64,000 nt of DNA, from the NCBI GenBank assembly GCA_903772945.1, contig CAICTM010000471.1, positions 1 through 64,000 on the forward strand, written 5' to 3'. Each line of letters begins with the position of its first letter. Position 1 is the first letter of the stretch. Both the position numbers and the translations under genes were made by a program. Shown piece by piece: positions 1 to 9,764 of the stretch. The DNA comes from Seminavis robusta (lineage: Eukaryota > Bacillariophyta > Bacillariophyceae > Naviculales > Naviculaceae). The notes below the pieces were generated by a model. It did not search any database. It was not told the DNA's origin and saw only the letters and a list, made by a program, of their open reading frames with translations.

Positions 1-364
1 TGCTGCAGGTTTCCGCTGGTCTGTGTCTTCTTTGGAACCACCCCTACCTTGGTGTGAGGCCCTGGCATGGGCTTCCTCGTCCTGCAATCCTTGTGGAATG
101 GCTGCCCTGGAATCTTGTCCTCTTGCTGCCTTTCTTGGTGCTTTTGCGGGCCGACCGGTGTCAGTGAGACCAAGCTGATCAGCTCTGGCCCTTGATCTTG
201 TCTGTCTAGCACCTATAGGATTGAAAGCAAGGTCCAAACCAAGGGCTTTCTGCATCAGTTGGTGGCAGCGCTTGTTCTGTTGCATGTGAGATTGCTGATA
301 TCCCACAGATTTGAATTTTTTTATTGCAGTAAGGGCACTCAAACTCCTTCTTTGATGATGCCAT
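1..364 (-). CDS. N-terminal part of a C2HC zinc-finger protein, possibly of a transposon; runs off the left edge
   Basis: Reading leftward from an ATG at 364, the product begins MASSKKEFECPYCNKK and then, one base out of frame in a run of seven A (seven T on the + strand near 314-321), continues FKSVGYQQSHMQQNKRC followed by about 95 residues without a stop to base 1. Together this is a CxxC...HxxxxxxC zinc-finger pattern followed by a basic, low-complexity stretch. Such short N-terminal fingers occur on transposon-encoded proteins and on host DNA-binding proteins; I cannot tell which. The frame break lies in a homopolymer, so it may be a sequencing error as easily as decay. No other domain is visible before the window ends. 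Confidence 0.42.
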
Positions 365-2185
365 GGCTGCAAGCTAGCTAGCCAACACTAGCTGCTACTA
401 GCTAGGCGCACTGGCTGGTGATTTGGATTCTGTGTGCTGGGGAACCGCCCGCTTACCAATCGGGATATAGTTTATGGTACCAAAGAGAGGGTTTGCCTTC
501 CCGAAAAGACGGTCCAAAAAGTGGATCCCAAATCGTGAAGCAGGCAGTCTTGCCGGGCGGGCCTTCGTTGCATGCCCATGTGGAACACACAATCCCGATT
601 CCAATCACTGCACGCATTCTTGGAAGAAATTACGTCACGGATCGGGATAGTGCTGGTTGGCGTTTGGTACCTGCACGCATGTCGATTCTAGCACTACCTA
701 AAAATGCGCTTCTTAGATCTGCGATGGAAACGCTGCGATGGAAGCAAAAGTTGCGATGGAAACGATGTCCCATACTCTGTGTTGGAGGACGAGCACTGAT
801 ACTTTGAAGCACCGATATCACCGAAAATGGCTAGATTTGACATGCCAAAACGGGAAATTGAGGTGACGCAAATTGTGCAACCCTATGTTAGAACCGAACT
901 ACTCAATTTTTGTGCTTCGGATTTCCGCGAAAAGCAGGTCGAAATGGCAACATTGCCTTCCTGGAGCACAGATTTGACGATTTAGACATGCGAGTTCAAG
1001 AAACTGGACGACTTTTCCCAGCACCCCTGTTTCTGCGAAACGACGAGAATGCCGAATCAGAACAGGCTGGAAGATGCGATTTGATGAATCAAGAGAAGAT
1101 CTACAACCGACTAGATGATGACCTGAGACTAGACGACGAAGATAATCCTGGCTTGAGGGGACTTTGTGTCAGAGATTGAACGATCAAGAAGAGAGATTAG
1201 AATGACCCTGGCAACAGGACCCTGAAGTTCAGAGACAAAAGTCAAGGTCCTGAATGGGCTGAGCCATTTTTTTACCTGTGTGGCCCATGAGATCCTGGCA
1301 GTCTGGCCCAGGATTTAGGTTTTCCCATAAGACTCTGGACATAGAGGTTGAAGCTGTTGCCCGAATGCAACCCTGAAGCTGTGAATTGAAGAATGTTGGC
1401 TCGAAGCTAGAGAGTGCAAGAGCAGCCATACGAGCAATGAACAAAATGAAATCATGTTGAGTTGAACGACGAATTGAGAGACGAATGACATGATAGAGCG
1501 ATGATAGAGCGATGTAGCCATGCATATGATGCATACCTTCATTGAGGGGACCGAAAATGACTGATGACTGCGACTGGATGCCAGTTATCCAGTTACCAGC
1601 TTACTAGAATCAGCCACACAACAACAACCAAGTAGTAACACACAACTATAACAACAACTACTCTATCAACACCTCCTCTGCTACTACCACTGTGGAAATT
1701 CGATACTACCAGTAGTCTACTAATAATTGTAGAGCAGACTGCTACACAAAGGCAGTACTAGCTATGAGTAGTACTTATTCTAAAGTAAATATGATTGAAT
1801 GGGATTTGATTGGGGAAAAAAACACGCAATCAATCGTGCGCGCCGGGCCGGATTGCACCATTCGAAATAAATAAACCGAGGAAGGTGAAACGAATGAAAC
1901 TCTCATCTAAGTCGGGCGGCCCCGCACACGACTCGATTCAAACAAAATTAATGGCATGTCATGATGCGCTCCAAAAATAACAGAGTTTGCCGACATTCAC
2001 GAAATAAATGATGGCCAACAACACATCATACGAACTGCAATGGCTGAATCGAATCAGGGCCAACACCACGAAAGAAAAAGAAAACACAAGACAACACAAC
2101 ACCACTAATCTCCACAAATCGCTCGTTCTTCCATAGTTACAATTGAGTACGAACCTACGCTAAAACACTTCTTTGATACTTAGCT
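365..2185. other. intergenic, no supported gene
   Basis: About 1.8 kb with only short overlapping frames on both strands, none with a recognisable domain. It holds CTAG arrays near 373-402, an irregular purine-rich direct repeat (GCGATGGAAACG-like words at 720-770) and A/C-rich sequence at 1600-1740. The last 300 bases, AC-rich and T-poor, resemble a promoter/5' leader for the pseudogene that follows. Confidence 0.5.
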
Positions 2186-2632
2186 ATGAGGTTAATAGTT
2201 GGCATGCTGGTTCTATTAAGGGCGGAATCCGGATTTCTCCCTTTTGCATCACGTCCAGGAGTCCGACGAGTACACTACAATAGTCTCTGGGTTCCAGGAC
2301 AACACCGAGGCGCTTTTTGGAAGGCTGCTTCCGAGGAAGAAACTAGCAGCTCCACCTCTACTGATAGTGATGATCCTTGGGCCGAATATCGCAATAAAAA
2401 CAACATTGAGGATCAAGTGGTCTCGGCCATTTCCAAAGATGGCGGAATCAAAGTGACGGCCTGTACAAATTCGCAATAATATGGTCAACGATTTGATGAT
2501 TCAACACACCATGACCAACACTCCCATTCAAGCCATTGGACGGACCATAACCTGTGCCTTGTTAATGTCCAATGGAACAATGGAATGCAAGAGGAACAAA
2601 CCTTGCAAATCACTCTGAACTGCCTGACTTAA
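2186..2632 (+). pseudogene. decayed Hsp33-like redox chaperone gene (N-terminal part only)
   Basis: The frame from ATG 2186 begins with a hydrophobic leader and an ESGFLPF stretch like a plastid-import signal, then NIEDQVVSAISKDGGIKVTACT. That matches the start of Hsp33, a redox-activated chaperone, which in algae may be plastid-targeted. The homologous reading continues in another frame from about 2469 (NMVNDLMIQHTMTNTPIQAI, then GRTITCALLMSNG, to about 2570), and in a third frame from about 2585 (MQEEQTLQITLN, stop at 2632). So there are at least two frame changes, and the rest of the family's length, including the C-terminal zinc-binding cysteines, is absent from the next kilobase. The family call rests on the ALGR-like and D-x-V-x-x-A-I-S-x-D-G motifs. 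Multiple frame breaks plus the missing C-terminus argue for a relic rather than sequencing error. Confidence 0.62.
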
Positions 2633-3424
2633 TTAAAGGTGACAATGTCGTACTGTTGGCACGACATGTCATGACATTTTACTGGATGCTTTGTTTTAGT
2701 TACGAATTGACAAGGTTTTTATCAATTGATGACCCTTCTAATCCATGTTGGCCACATCACGTTCATTGTTTTACAGTCAAGACGCTTCAAGAGTCATTTT
2801 CTGTCAATAAGATGCACTCGGTGGTTTCCGAAGAGCACTTTCTTGTCGATAATTGACCGTGCGTAGGCGCCGGTAGAACTGCCAGTCTTTTATCTATGAA
2901 TCTTGGCTTGCAGGGCGCAAGTTGCACAAGGTGGATGGTTCATTTTCCAGTTCGTTTTCTTCCCTCTTTCTTGTAATTTTAAAATTACTGAATTACTGTT
3001 TAGTAGACAAGACCTGCTTGTTAGGCTCAGACCTGAAACTGGATCTGTGTTTTGCCACCACCAGATTGCTCCCACCATAGCACCAGCGCATCAGTGGCTC
3101 TTTCAGTTTCGATTTCCATTATCAACTACGGTCTCCTTCCATCAATCACATCACAAGTTGCTGTGCACTGTTATTGCACCTAGCAAGAGTCCTTAAGATC
3201 GACCAAGTATCACGGTTGCTGTTTACTATTCTCTGGACAATCAAGTCTCCTGCATGAACAGGTAGTTTTTATTCCATAAAAGGTATACTCCTCTTTTTGT
3301 CAAGACGAGACCAGTTCAGCTCCATTATTGAGACTTGCTAGATATCAGTCGTTATCAGCACAGGCTGCTACTGCGGGTTTTACCACAGAACAACACTACA
3401 TTTTCACTGCCTTGTCAGCAAGCA
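2633..3424. other. intergenic; leader region of the IQ-motif gene
   Basis: Small frames here (for example 2572-2856 and 2903-3196) show no domain and are not called. A TATA-like CATAAAAGGTATA at about 3275 lies 150 bases upstream of the next ATG and could be promoter sequence. Confidence 0.4.
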
Positions 3425-4180
3425 ATGAACTTGGAACAACAAGCATCTACTGCGCCTGTAGCATCAGTTGCCGAACTCCCGCCCATTGAATACTTGAATT
3501 TCAGCAGCAGCATTATGCCACCCACAGCATCCGTGTCGGATCGTCACAACAATGTCGACGACAACAACCACGACCGTCGCAGATCAAATCCATTTCGACA
3601 TAGTACAGGCACCATGGATACCTCCATCGGCAGTAGCTACAACAACCATAACACTATGGAGATGTCCATCTCGGACCTCAAGCAGCGACGACGATCCAAA
3701 TTTCTGGAAGATTCCTCCAACATGACGGCCACCACCGTCAACTCTTCCTACAATAACCAATCCAGCTCCCTTTTTGGCGGGTCCTTTTCACATCATCAAC
3801 TTCATCGAGCATCCAATAGTACCATGGATGATGATACGAGTGACTGTTCTTCTCTCAAGCAACGACCAAGGGCGTATTCCTCTGTCTCATTCACCGATTC
3901 ATTGTTGGATGATTCGTCAGGGATATCCCTGGGCAGCAGTGGGAGGCGGACACGGGAGCTACGAAACCTCAAGGGTATCCGACGACGACGATCCGATCCG
4001 GTCACACGTCGATGGAGGGAACAATGCTCCAAACTCTACAAGGAACATGTCCTGGATTCTTGTCCAGAGCAACAAATACCCCCACTGACAACACCACAAC
4101 AGGTTTTGGCAGCCATCAAAATACAATCCTGGTTCCGAAGAAGAGGACAATGTCAACGACAACGACTGTTGCAGGCATAG
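3425..4180 (+). CDS. low-complexity protein with a C-terminal IQ calmodulin-binding motif
   Basis: A 251-residue product. The open frame extends 90 bases further upstream but only from a TTG, so the first ATG (MNLEQQ) is used. Residues 1-200 are rich in Ser, Asn, Asp and Arg and look disordered, with several basic Ser motifs such as RRRSKF and RRRRSDP that suit phosphorylation. The last 25 residues hold AAIKIQSWFRRRGQCQR, a good IQ motif (IQxxxRRRG), so the protein probably binds calmodulin or a related EF-hand protein. No enzymatic domain, signal peptide or membrane segment is visible. It stands alone between intergenic stretches. The precise function is unknown. Confidence 0.72.
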   Translation: MNLEQQASTAPVASVAELPPIEYLNFSSSIMPPTASVSDRHNNVDDNNHDRRRSNPFRHSTGTMDTSIGSSYNNHNTMEMSISDLKQRRRSKFLEDSSNMTATTVNSSYNNQSSSLFGGSFSHHQLHRASNSTMDDDTSDCSSLKQRPRAYSSVSFTDSLLDDSSGISLGSSGRRTRELRNLKGIRRRRSDPVTRRWREQCSKLYKEHVLDSCPEQQIPPLTTPQQVLAAIKIQSWFRRRGQCQRQRLLQA

Positions 4181-4979
4181 TAAAAAGAAGGAAAAAGACA
4201 ACATACCAACATAGCCAATGGATGGATCGTTGGCTTGACTAATAACACTACAACAGTGCTGACTAATAACACCACAACAGTGCTAAAATATAGAGGATTG
4301 TTCTAATCTACTCGACTCTAGCTAGATAGTACGGTAGCGTTGCCTCCATAGTCGAGTTGGGTATGCAGACTAGGTCTACCCCACAGTGGGCCCCCAGAGA
4401 CCTCGAAGAAACTTCGAAGCACGCCAAGCGAATCGGACCTGGTAAACTTGCAGGGCGAAACGCAGCCCCAAAACTATCTAGCTAGCTGGCTTGGAGAGGA
4501 ACATGCCCAACACAACAAGAAGCGCCGGGGCAACCGGACCCGAACTGGATATATACATACTCTACTAAAGCTACTAGAGGCATTAGAGGCTTCGCAAAAC
4601 GATGCAAGATCATAACATACCGCTTCTTCTTTTTGCTGATGCTTCTTTTCCTAACCCGCCGGAAAAGCATGTCTCGACGAGGACTCGTGCGGGTCCGTTG
4701 CAGGTTGAAGACTCCATTCCGGCAAAGACTGCCCCTGGCAGTGGAGGTTGTTTGTGTTTGGTTCCAGGATGCATGTGGGAATGCCTCTATTAACAGAGAC
4801 TGCGGCTGATCGGAGATGCAAAAGGAGCAAAGATTGCGTGGATTGTGGGAGTTCTTCTTGCTGGTGGCTGCTGCTTCTTTCACAGGCACACCGAAGGCAC
4901 ACTTGACGGGGTTGTCCGCGTTGTCTACGAGCAGCACAGCACAGACTAGCTAGATAGAAGAAAGCGTTCAAAACTTGCA
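4181..4979. other. intergenic, no supported gene
   Basis: A stretch between two genes whose 3' ends face each other. It contains a near-duplicate of GACTAATAACAC(T/C)ACAACAGTGCT at 4239-4284 and CTAG words at 4317-4325 and 4480-4490. Minus-strand frames of 109-151 codons here lack any domain or codon pattern that I trust. Confidence 0.45.
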
Positions 4980-6278
4980 CTACTTTTTACCCTTTTTCTT
5001 TGTCAGTTTGGCTACGAACTCCGTCTCCAAGGGATTGTCTTTCAGTGTTTCTTTCCATGCCTTGACAAGTGCGGCAAACTTTTTCCTGGCAGCCAGTTCT
5101 TCCGGGCTGGGCTTTCCCTTTGTGTGCGGGGGACGCTCTGAGCACAAGGCGTCCCACTGTCGACCCAGTTCTTCCTCGCGCTCGGGAGACAAAGCGGCCA
5201 CCGCTTTTGACTTCTTGTGTTGTTGTGGCAAAATCTCAAAAATGGCCCCGATTGGGACGTGGTCCGACGGACAAAACGCAGATGGAAACCCACAGTCGTC
5301 CCCTTTGGCATGCACGTGTTCGTCCATTTCTTCTGGAGAAAAGGCATCCAACGCACACCGGAGACGAAGACAATCTTGCGCATACAGCATGTGATCAATC
5401 ACATAGTGCGCCCCGGGGCAGATAAAGGTGGCCACCGAGACGGGGAGTGTCTTGTGCGTGCTGGGGTGCTCGTAGACCGAACTAAAGTTGTGACCATGCC
5501 ACTCGTGTTCCCGCAACACCCGAAAGAGCTCGGCGTCTGCTCCTGTATTGCAATCGCCGCAGACCAAGAGAGCGGCACCGGGTGCTTCCGATGCGGCGTA
5601 TGCCAGCGCCGAGTTCATTTGCCTGGCACGTCGGTCAAAGCCAACGTCGCTCTGAGAAGATTCCAAGTGCACATTGACAATGCATACTTGTCCCACCTTA
5701 TCTTCCGTCATATCCAGGACGGTACATAAAGTGCGAGAAAAGGAAGCTTGCTGCACCAGTTGGAATATGGTGCTCTTCCAAAACGTGGCATTTCCACACG
5801 GTTGATCTGCCGCCTTTTTCTTGGGTTGTTGCATCATCCCTTCGTACCCTCTTCGTTGCAATTCCGGCAACATGTCGGTCTCAAATTTGACATAGTCTAA
5901 TTCTTGAACCGCCAGAACATCCGGGTCCAATTGCTCCATCCATTGCAGCAGCCTTTGGAATCGGAACGACCAATCGCCGTGTTCCGGATGTGTGTGATCG
6001 TACTCGCCGTCTTTCTTTCCCTGTTCCCACCACGTGTTGGAAAGGATATTCCAAGACACCACCGACAGGTGTTTGTCGTTGTCGTCGTCGTCGCAGGCAG
6101 CTTGCCTCCATTCGTTGCGCCCTCTACAAATCACAATTTCGTCCTCCTTTTGGGAATGTTGGGCGGCCCATTTGTGCCATCCAGGCACCACTCCGTCCGC
6201 TTCACGATACCTCCCGACGACCCTGGGCTCGCCCTTTTGGGCGGCCATTTGCAATAGTTTTTCTGCTGTGTGCGCCAT
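4980..6278 (-). CDS. endonuclease/exonuclease/phosphatase (EEP) family hydrolase, CCR4/nocturnin-like
   Basis: A 432-residue product from a true ATG at 6278. Residues 1-65 are a charged N-terminal extension. The EEP fold starts at LSVVSWNIL (Asn77), followed by LAVQELD (metal-binding Glu126), VCIVNVHLES (His), LLVCGDCNTG (Asp and Asn) and FCPSDHVPIGA (the final Asp-His pair). All catalytic positions of this Mg2+-dependent phosphodiester/phosphomonoester hydrolase family are present. Spacing and the QELD box are closest to CCR4, angel and nocturnin members, which act on poly(A) tails or nucleotide phosphates, but sphingomyelinase or inositol phosphatase activity cannot be excluded. The C-terminal 80 residues are Lys/Glu-rich and end KLTKKKGKK. 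No signal peptide, so likely cytosolic or nuclear. Confidence 0.85.
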   Translation of the reverse strand: MAHTAEKLLQMAAQKGEPRVVGRYREADGVVPGWHKWAAQHSQKEDEIVICRGRNEWRQAACDDDDNDKHLSVVSWNILSNTWWEQGKKDGEYDHTHPEHGDWSFRFQRLLQWMEQLDPDVLAVQELDYVKFETDMLPELQRRGYEGMMQQPKKKAADQPCGNATFWKSTIFQLVQQASFSRTLCTVLDMTEDKVGQVCIVNVHLESSQSDVGFDRRARQMNSALAYAASEAPGAALLVCGDCNTGADAELFRVLREHEWHGHNFSSVYEHPSTHKTLPVSVATFICPGAHYVIDHMLYAQDCLRLRCALDAFSPEEMDEHVHAKGDDCGFPSAFCPSDHVPIGAIFEILPQQHKKSKAVAALSPEREEELGRQWDALCSERPPHTKGKPSPEELAARKKFAALVKAWKETLKDNPLETEFVAKLTKKKGKK

Positions 6279-6602
6279 GGTTGTTTTGCTTCTTTTTGTT
6301 TGCGATCCAGGTGCTTTTGTGAGATCCTTTTTGGGGTGGGGAGAGATCTCAGTCTCAAACTTGGGCGCTGTGGGTTGCCCCGTTTGGAAAATTATCCTTG
6401 ACTGACTTCTTGATGACGCTGATGCATTCTACAGCCACGCCTTCCACCTTCCACTCGTTCACGAAGGCTTGCTCTTGGTGGTAAAAGAAAGCACCTTGTA
6501 CCGGTATACCGTACTAGTACCTGGTATTATTAATAATACCGTAGTACCAGTAATAAGTGCTGGTACCAGATCATAGTTGAGAAGACTTAAAGGCTGCCGG
6601 AC

Positions 6603-6755
6603 GAATGACGATTCGAGTCGTGGATAAATCAGATCCTAATCAATTTTTGGAGCTATCCTAATCAATTTTTGGAGCGGCTCCAAAAATTGATTAGGATAGC
6701 TCCAAAAATTGATTAGGATTCTGATTTATCCACGACTCGAATCGAATCGTCATTC
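6603..6755. repeat. fold-back (MITE-like) inverted repeat, copy 1
   Basis: A nearly perfect palindrome of about 150 bases. The left arm (GAATGACGATTCGAGTCGTG...) reads as the reverse complement of the right arm ending CGACTCGAATCGAATCGTCATTC. Each arm contains the word TCCTAATCAATTTTTGGAGC twice in tandem. It lies about 220 bases upstream of the SLC19-like gene, in its promoter region. A related element is at 24326-24472. No coding capacity. The rest of 6279-6977 holds only a TACCGGTA/CTAGTACC palindrome cluster near 6500-6570 and no gene. Confidence 0.85.
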
Positions 6756-6977
6756 ACTCCAAGGAATATCCCAGCGAAATTTTAAAAAATGCCAAAACAA
6801 GATGACGCCAAGGCGAGGGCATACATGTCGTTGTCACCTCGTACGTGTTCGCTTGGTCAACCACAATCCCAAGCATCAGGAGAAAAGTTTCCAAGAAAAG
6901 CAGCACACACACTCCTACCAATACTGCAGCAACAGCAGATGATGCATATATAGATACATAGATAGTTTGATAGTTAG

Positions 6978-8378
6978 ATGATAGACCATGGTGATTGGAA
7001 GTATCGTTTGGCCCTGCTTGGTCTTTACGGCTTTTTGATCGAACTGAAACCGAGTGAAGCGTACCTGAATCCTTACTTGGTTCATGACAAGGGCTTTAGC
7101 AACAGTCAATTGAACAATTCCATTTATCCCTTTTCGACGTATGGACAACTCTTGTTCATCCTGTTGGTCCCTGCCACTTCTCAACTCATCACACCCAAGC
7201 GCATGTTCTACATCGAGTCGTGTGGCTTTTTGTTTACGAGATGGATTCTGATACGAGGCACATCACTCTGGAGTATGCAAGCCATGCAACTGACATATGC
7301 CGTGGGGAAATCGGTCAAGGCAGTCTATTTGTGTTATATGTACCTGTTGGTGGAAAAATGTCACTATCATCAAGCCACGGGATTCGTGTGGGGAGCGCAA
7401 GCCTTGGGAATGAGTATGGCTGGATTGATTGGACAAGTACTGTTTTCTTACTGCCACTGGTCCTTGCTGGCATTGAACTATTTTTCCATGGTCAGTGTCT
7501 GCTGTGCCTTTGTCGTCTCGGTCTTTATTCCAAGTCAACAGCAATCGCAACAACTGCAACAGCAGCAGCCATTAGAACACAAAGAACAGTCACAAGATGA
7601 AATCACTCTCTTGTCCACAGAATTGTCACAAAAATCATCCACAAACACCGAAGACGATGAGGGGCAAGACGTCCAGTGCTATCAGGCAGTATCACCAGTA
7701 TCGATAGAGCAGCCATGCCAAGTCAACAATAAGCAACCAGAAGCAGCAGAAGGCTGCTGCTGGGCGAAAATCTGGGCGGAATACCGCACCGTCTTGGAAC
7801 TGTTTCGCGATCATCGGGGTCCATGGGCTACTACCTGGATTTTGGCACGGTGCTGTGAAGAGCTCATGCAAAACTACGCGCAAGTCCTCTGGACCCAACG
7901 AGCCATCAACAACAATCACCACAGCAGCAGCAGTTATTCCCTTTACGGAACCATCTGCGCGGCATACATGGGCGCGGGAGTCGCGGCATCCTTGCTACCC
8001 GTATATTATAATCTGAAACAACAACAACAACGAACGTGGATGATTCAAACTGTTTCGGTGGTGGGGTTGTGTACGACCATGATCCTCATGACATGGATTG
8101 AGCGTTTATCGGTCGCGTATGTCACATATGTGCTCTACGGAGCCTGTTACTATGCGTTCATGACGTGCACGTCTTGTCAATTGGCATCCCACTCTTCCGT
8201 CAAGGAACAAGTCCTACTCTATGCTGCCAATTTGTTTTGTGCGTCGGCTTTGGCGACCATGGTTACCGCAGTCTTGTCGAGTATGAACGCAACTACTCAA
8301 ACATGGTTCTGGACCATAACAGCCTTGCAACTTGTGCTCTTGCCACTGTTTCTACTGTCTTCGAGTACGAGTAGATAG
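6978..8378 (+). CDS. SLC19-type (reduced folate / thiamine carrier) membrane transporter
   Basis: A 466-residue product with about twelve hydrophobic segments. The start YRLALLGLYGFLIELKPSEA YLNPYL is the hallmark first helix of the SLC19 family, which imports folate or thiamine (LYGF...xxPSEPFLTPYL in animals). The following segment, NSIYPFSTYGQLLFILLVPA, matches the second helix (IYP.WTYS). A hydrophilic loop at about residues 190-270, rich in Gln, Glu and Ser, separates the two six-helix halves, as in SLC19A1-3. The second half (EYRTVLELFRDHRGPWATTW) also fits. Substrate cannot be decided from sequence; thiamine is attractive for a marine alga. It converges with the next gene, only 150 bases separating the stops. 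No TPP riboswitch was recognised in the 5' or 3' flanks. Confidence 0.85.
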   Translation: MIDHGDWKYRLALLGLYGFLIELKPSEAYLNPYLVHDKGFSNSQLNNSIYPFSTYGQLLFILLVPATSQLITPKRMFYIESCGFLFTRWILIRGTSLWSMQAMQLTYAVGKSVKAVYLCYMYLLVEKCHYHQATGFVWGAQALGMSMAGLIGQVLFSYCHWSLLALNYFSMVSVCCAFVVSVFIPSQQQSQQLQQQQPLEHKEQSQDEITLLSTELSQKSSTNTEDDEGQDVQCYQAVSPVSIEQPCQVNNKQPEAAEGCCWAKIWAEYRTVLELFRDHRGPWATTWILARCCEELMQNYAQVLWTQRAINNNHHSSSSYSLYGTICAAYMGAGVAASLLPVYYNLKQQQQRTWMIQTVSVVGLCTTMILMTWIERLSVAYVTYVLYGACYYAFMTCTSCQLASHSSVKEQVLLYAANLFCASALATMVTAVLSSMNATTQTWFWTITALQLVLLPLFLLSSSTSR

Positions 8379-8528
8379 AGATGATAACTAGAAACAACAT
8401 ACAATGCTGTCTGGATTGTCACGAAACAAAGCTGCGTACCAGTCAAAAAGCTGCTATATTGTACAACTACAATTGAGTTCTGTATTGTTGGGACAGCCTT
8501 TCGCAGTGAAGCGAAGAGTCTCGCTGAT

Positions 8529-9764
8529 TCAAGTCTCGCTGGTGCTGGCATGGACGGCAAAGTCCTCCAACAAAGACGCATTTTCTTGTACCACATCCCA
8601 CCACCGCAAGGGTCGTCCCACAACTCGTTCCACGTACTCCATCCAGTACTCCTCGAACACCAAGTTCCGGTTGACCCTTGGTCGGGCGGGTAGCTTGGCC
8701 TCTAGATCCGTCACATTCCAGTTGGCGTTGGAAAAGATTACGGGTCCTTCGTTCAAATGTCGAAACAAAAACGGATCCAGTTCGGTAATTGGCATGGCTC
8801 CCAGACCCAGTGATTCGTAATGACGATGACAATCAGGATGATCACCATCGGGGGATAACACATAGTCCGATTGTGCAATCGATCGTAGGTAGCTGTGATA
8901 GTCTAGATTCTGCCCCGACGATGGAATTGCCTTGCGTCTGTCGTTGGTATGCCGCAGAAAGCCTACAAAGACACCCGTCGTCTTGTTGGGAGGTTGTTGC
9001 AGTGTTTCCATAAAGATTTCACGATATGTTTGAATGGGAGCGCGATAGGTTCCAATGCGGGCGCCCGGCATGTTGGGTTTGAGCCCTAAAGGGAATGGAC
9101 TCACTTTGGGATGTCGTTCCTGGCCTCCCGTGTAGTTGCCAATGTTGTTGCCAAACCAATGAAGGAGTTTGGGGTGTTCCACAATGTTGCTGGAAATGCT
9201 GTGAATCCAATCGGGATACAGGACATGCCAACCTTCGGTAATCAAGACAAATTCTTGCTCAATGTGCGGGAGAAAGTTGTGTGTAAACTCTGGCATTTTG
9301 ATGTACGATACGAAAATGGTGTCATTGGCCCCGATCTTGTGGATGGCATCGTCCTTTCCATACACCCACTTGTCCTTGGGCATTGCATTCCAAGTGAGGA
9401 ATTTCCCGCCAATTTGTTCCTCTCCCGCGTAAATCCACGTAGAAATGGTCTGTCCACTCCAGCAGTTGATGATGTTGAGACCACGATCTACATTGAGCTG
9501 AATATTGTTGGAAAATCGACGTGGATTATGAAATATCAGTGCATCGTGATCGCTACTGTTTCCTATGAAACCCAGATCGGTGGCGGGAGAAGGTAGGGAC
9601 ATGGCCAAGTCTTCGAAAGCCTCCTTGATCCTTAACAATCGGTGTTCATGGCCGCTGCTGCCCATGTACTGAAGCAACATTGACAACAGAATAGATGAAG
9701 CTGCCAAGAATCGCAGAGACCGCCTAGTTTTGGCAGCGTTTGCTTTTGTCGCAGCAACTTCCAT
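8529..9764 (-). CDS. type II membrane protein, exostosin/GT47-like glycosyltransferase
   Basis: A 411-residue product from ATG 9764. Residues 1-15 are basic and 16-36 form one hydrophobic anchor (RFLAASSILLSMLLQYMG), the usual Golgi type II topology. The long lumenal part has N-x-S/T sites, and near the C-terminus SDYVLSPDGDHPDCHRHYES LGLGAMPI, which resembles the exostosin-type sugar-nucleotide-binding block (F.LSP.G...DT.R..EAL..G.IPV). I therefore infer transfer of a sugar onto a glycan or glycoprotein in the Golgi. The N-terminal half (IINCWSGQTIS, FVSYIKMPEF) is not one I recognise. Donor, acceptor and exact family are uncertain. Confidence 0.66.
   Translation of the reverse strand: MEVAATKANAAKTRRSLRFLAASSILLSMLLQYMGSSGHEHRLLRIKEAFEDLAMSLPSPATDLGFIGNSSDHDALIFHNPRRFSNNIQLNVDRGLNIINCWSGQTISTWIYAGEEQIGGKFLTWNAMPKDKWVYGKDDAIHKIGANDTIFVSYIKMPEFTHNFLPHIEQEFVLITEGWHVLYPDWIHSISSNIVEHPKLLHWFGNNIGNYTGGQERHPKVSPFPLGLKPNMPGARIGTYRAPIQTYREIFMETLQQPPNKTTGVFVGFLRHTNDRRKAIPSSGQNLDYHSYLRSIAQSDYVLSPDGDHPDCHRHYESLGLGAMPITELDPFLFRHLNEGPVIFSNANWNVTDLEAKLPARPRVNRNLVFEEYWMEYVERVVGRPLRWWDVVQENASLLEDFAVHASTSET

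Noticed and set aside
6978-8378. TPP riboswitch controlling the SLC19-like gene
   Set aside because: I looked for CTGAGA and the partner helix pattern in the flanks and found no convincing pair.
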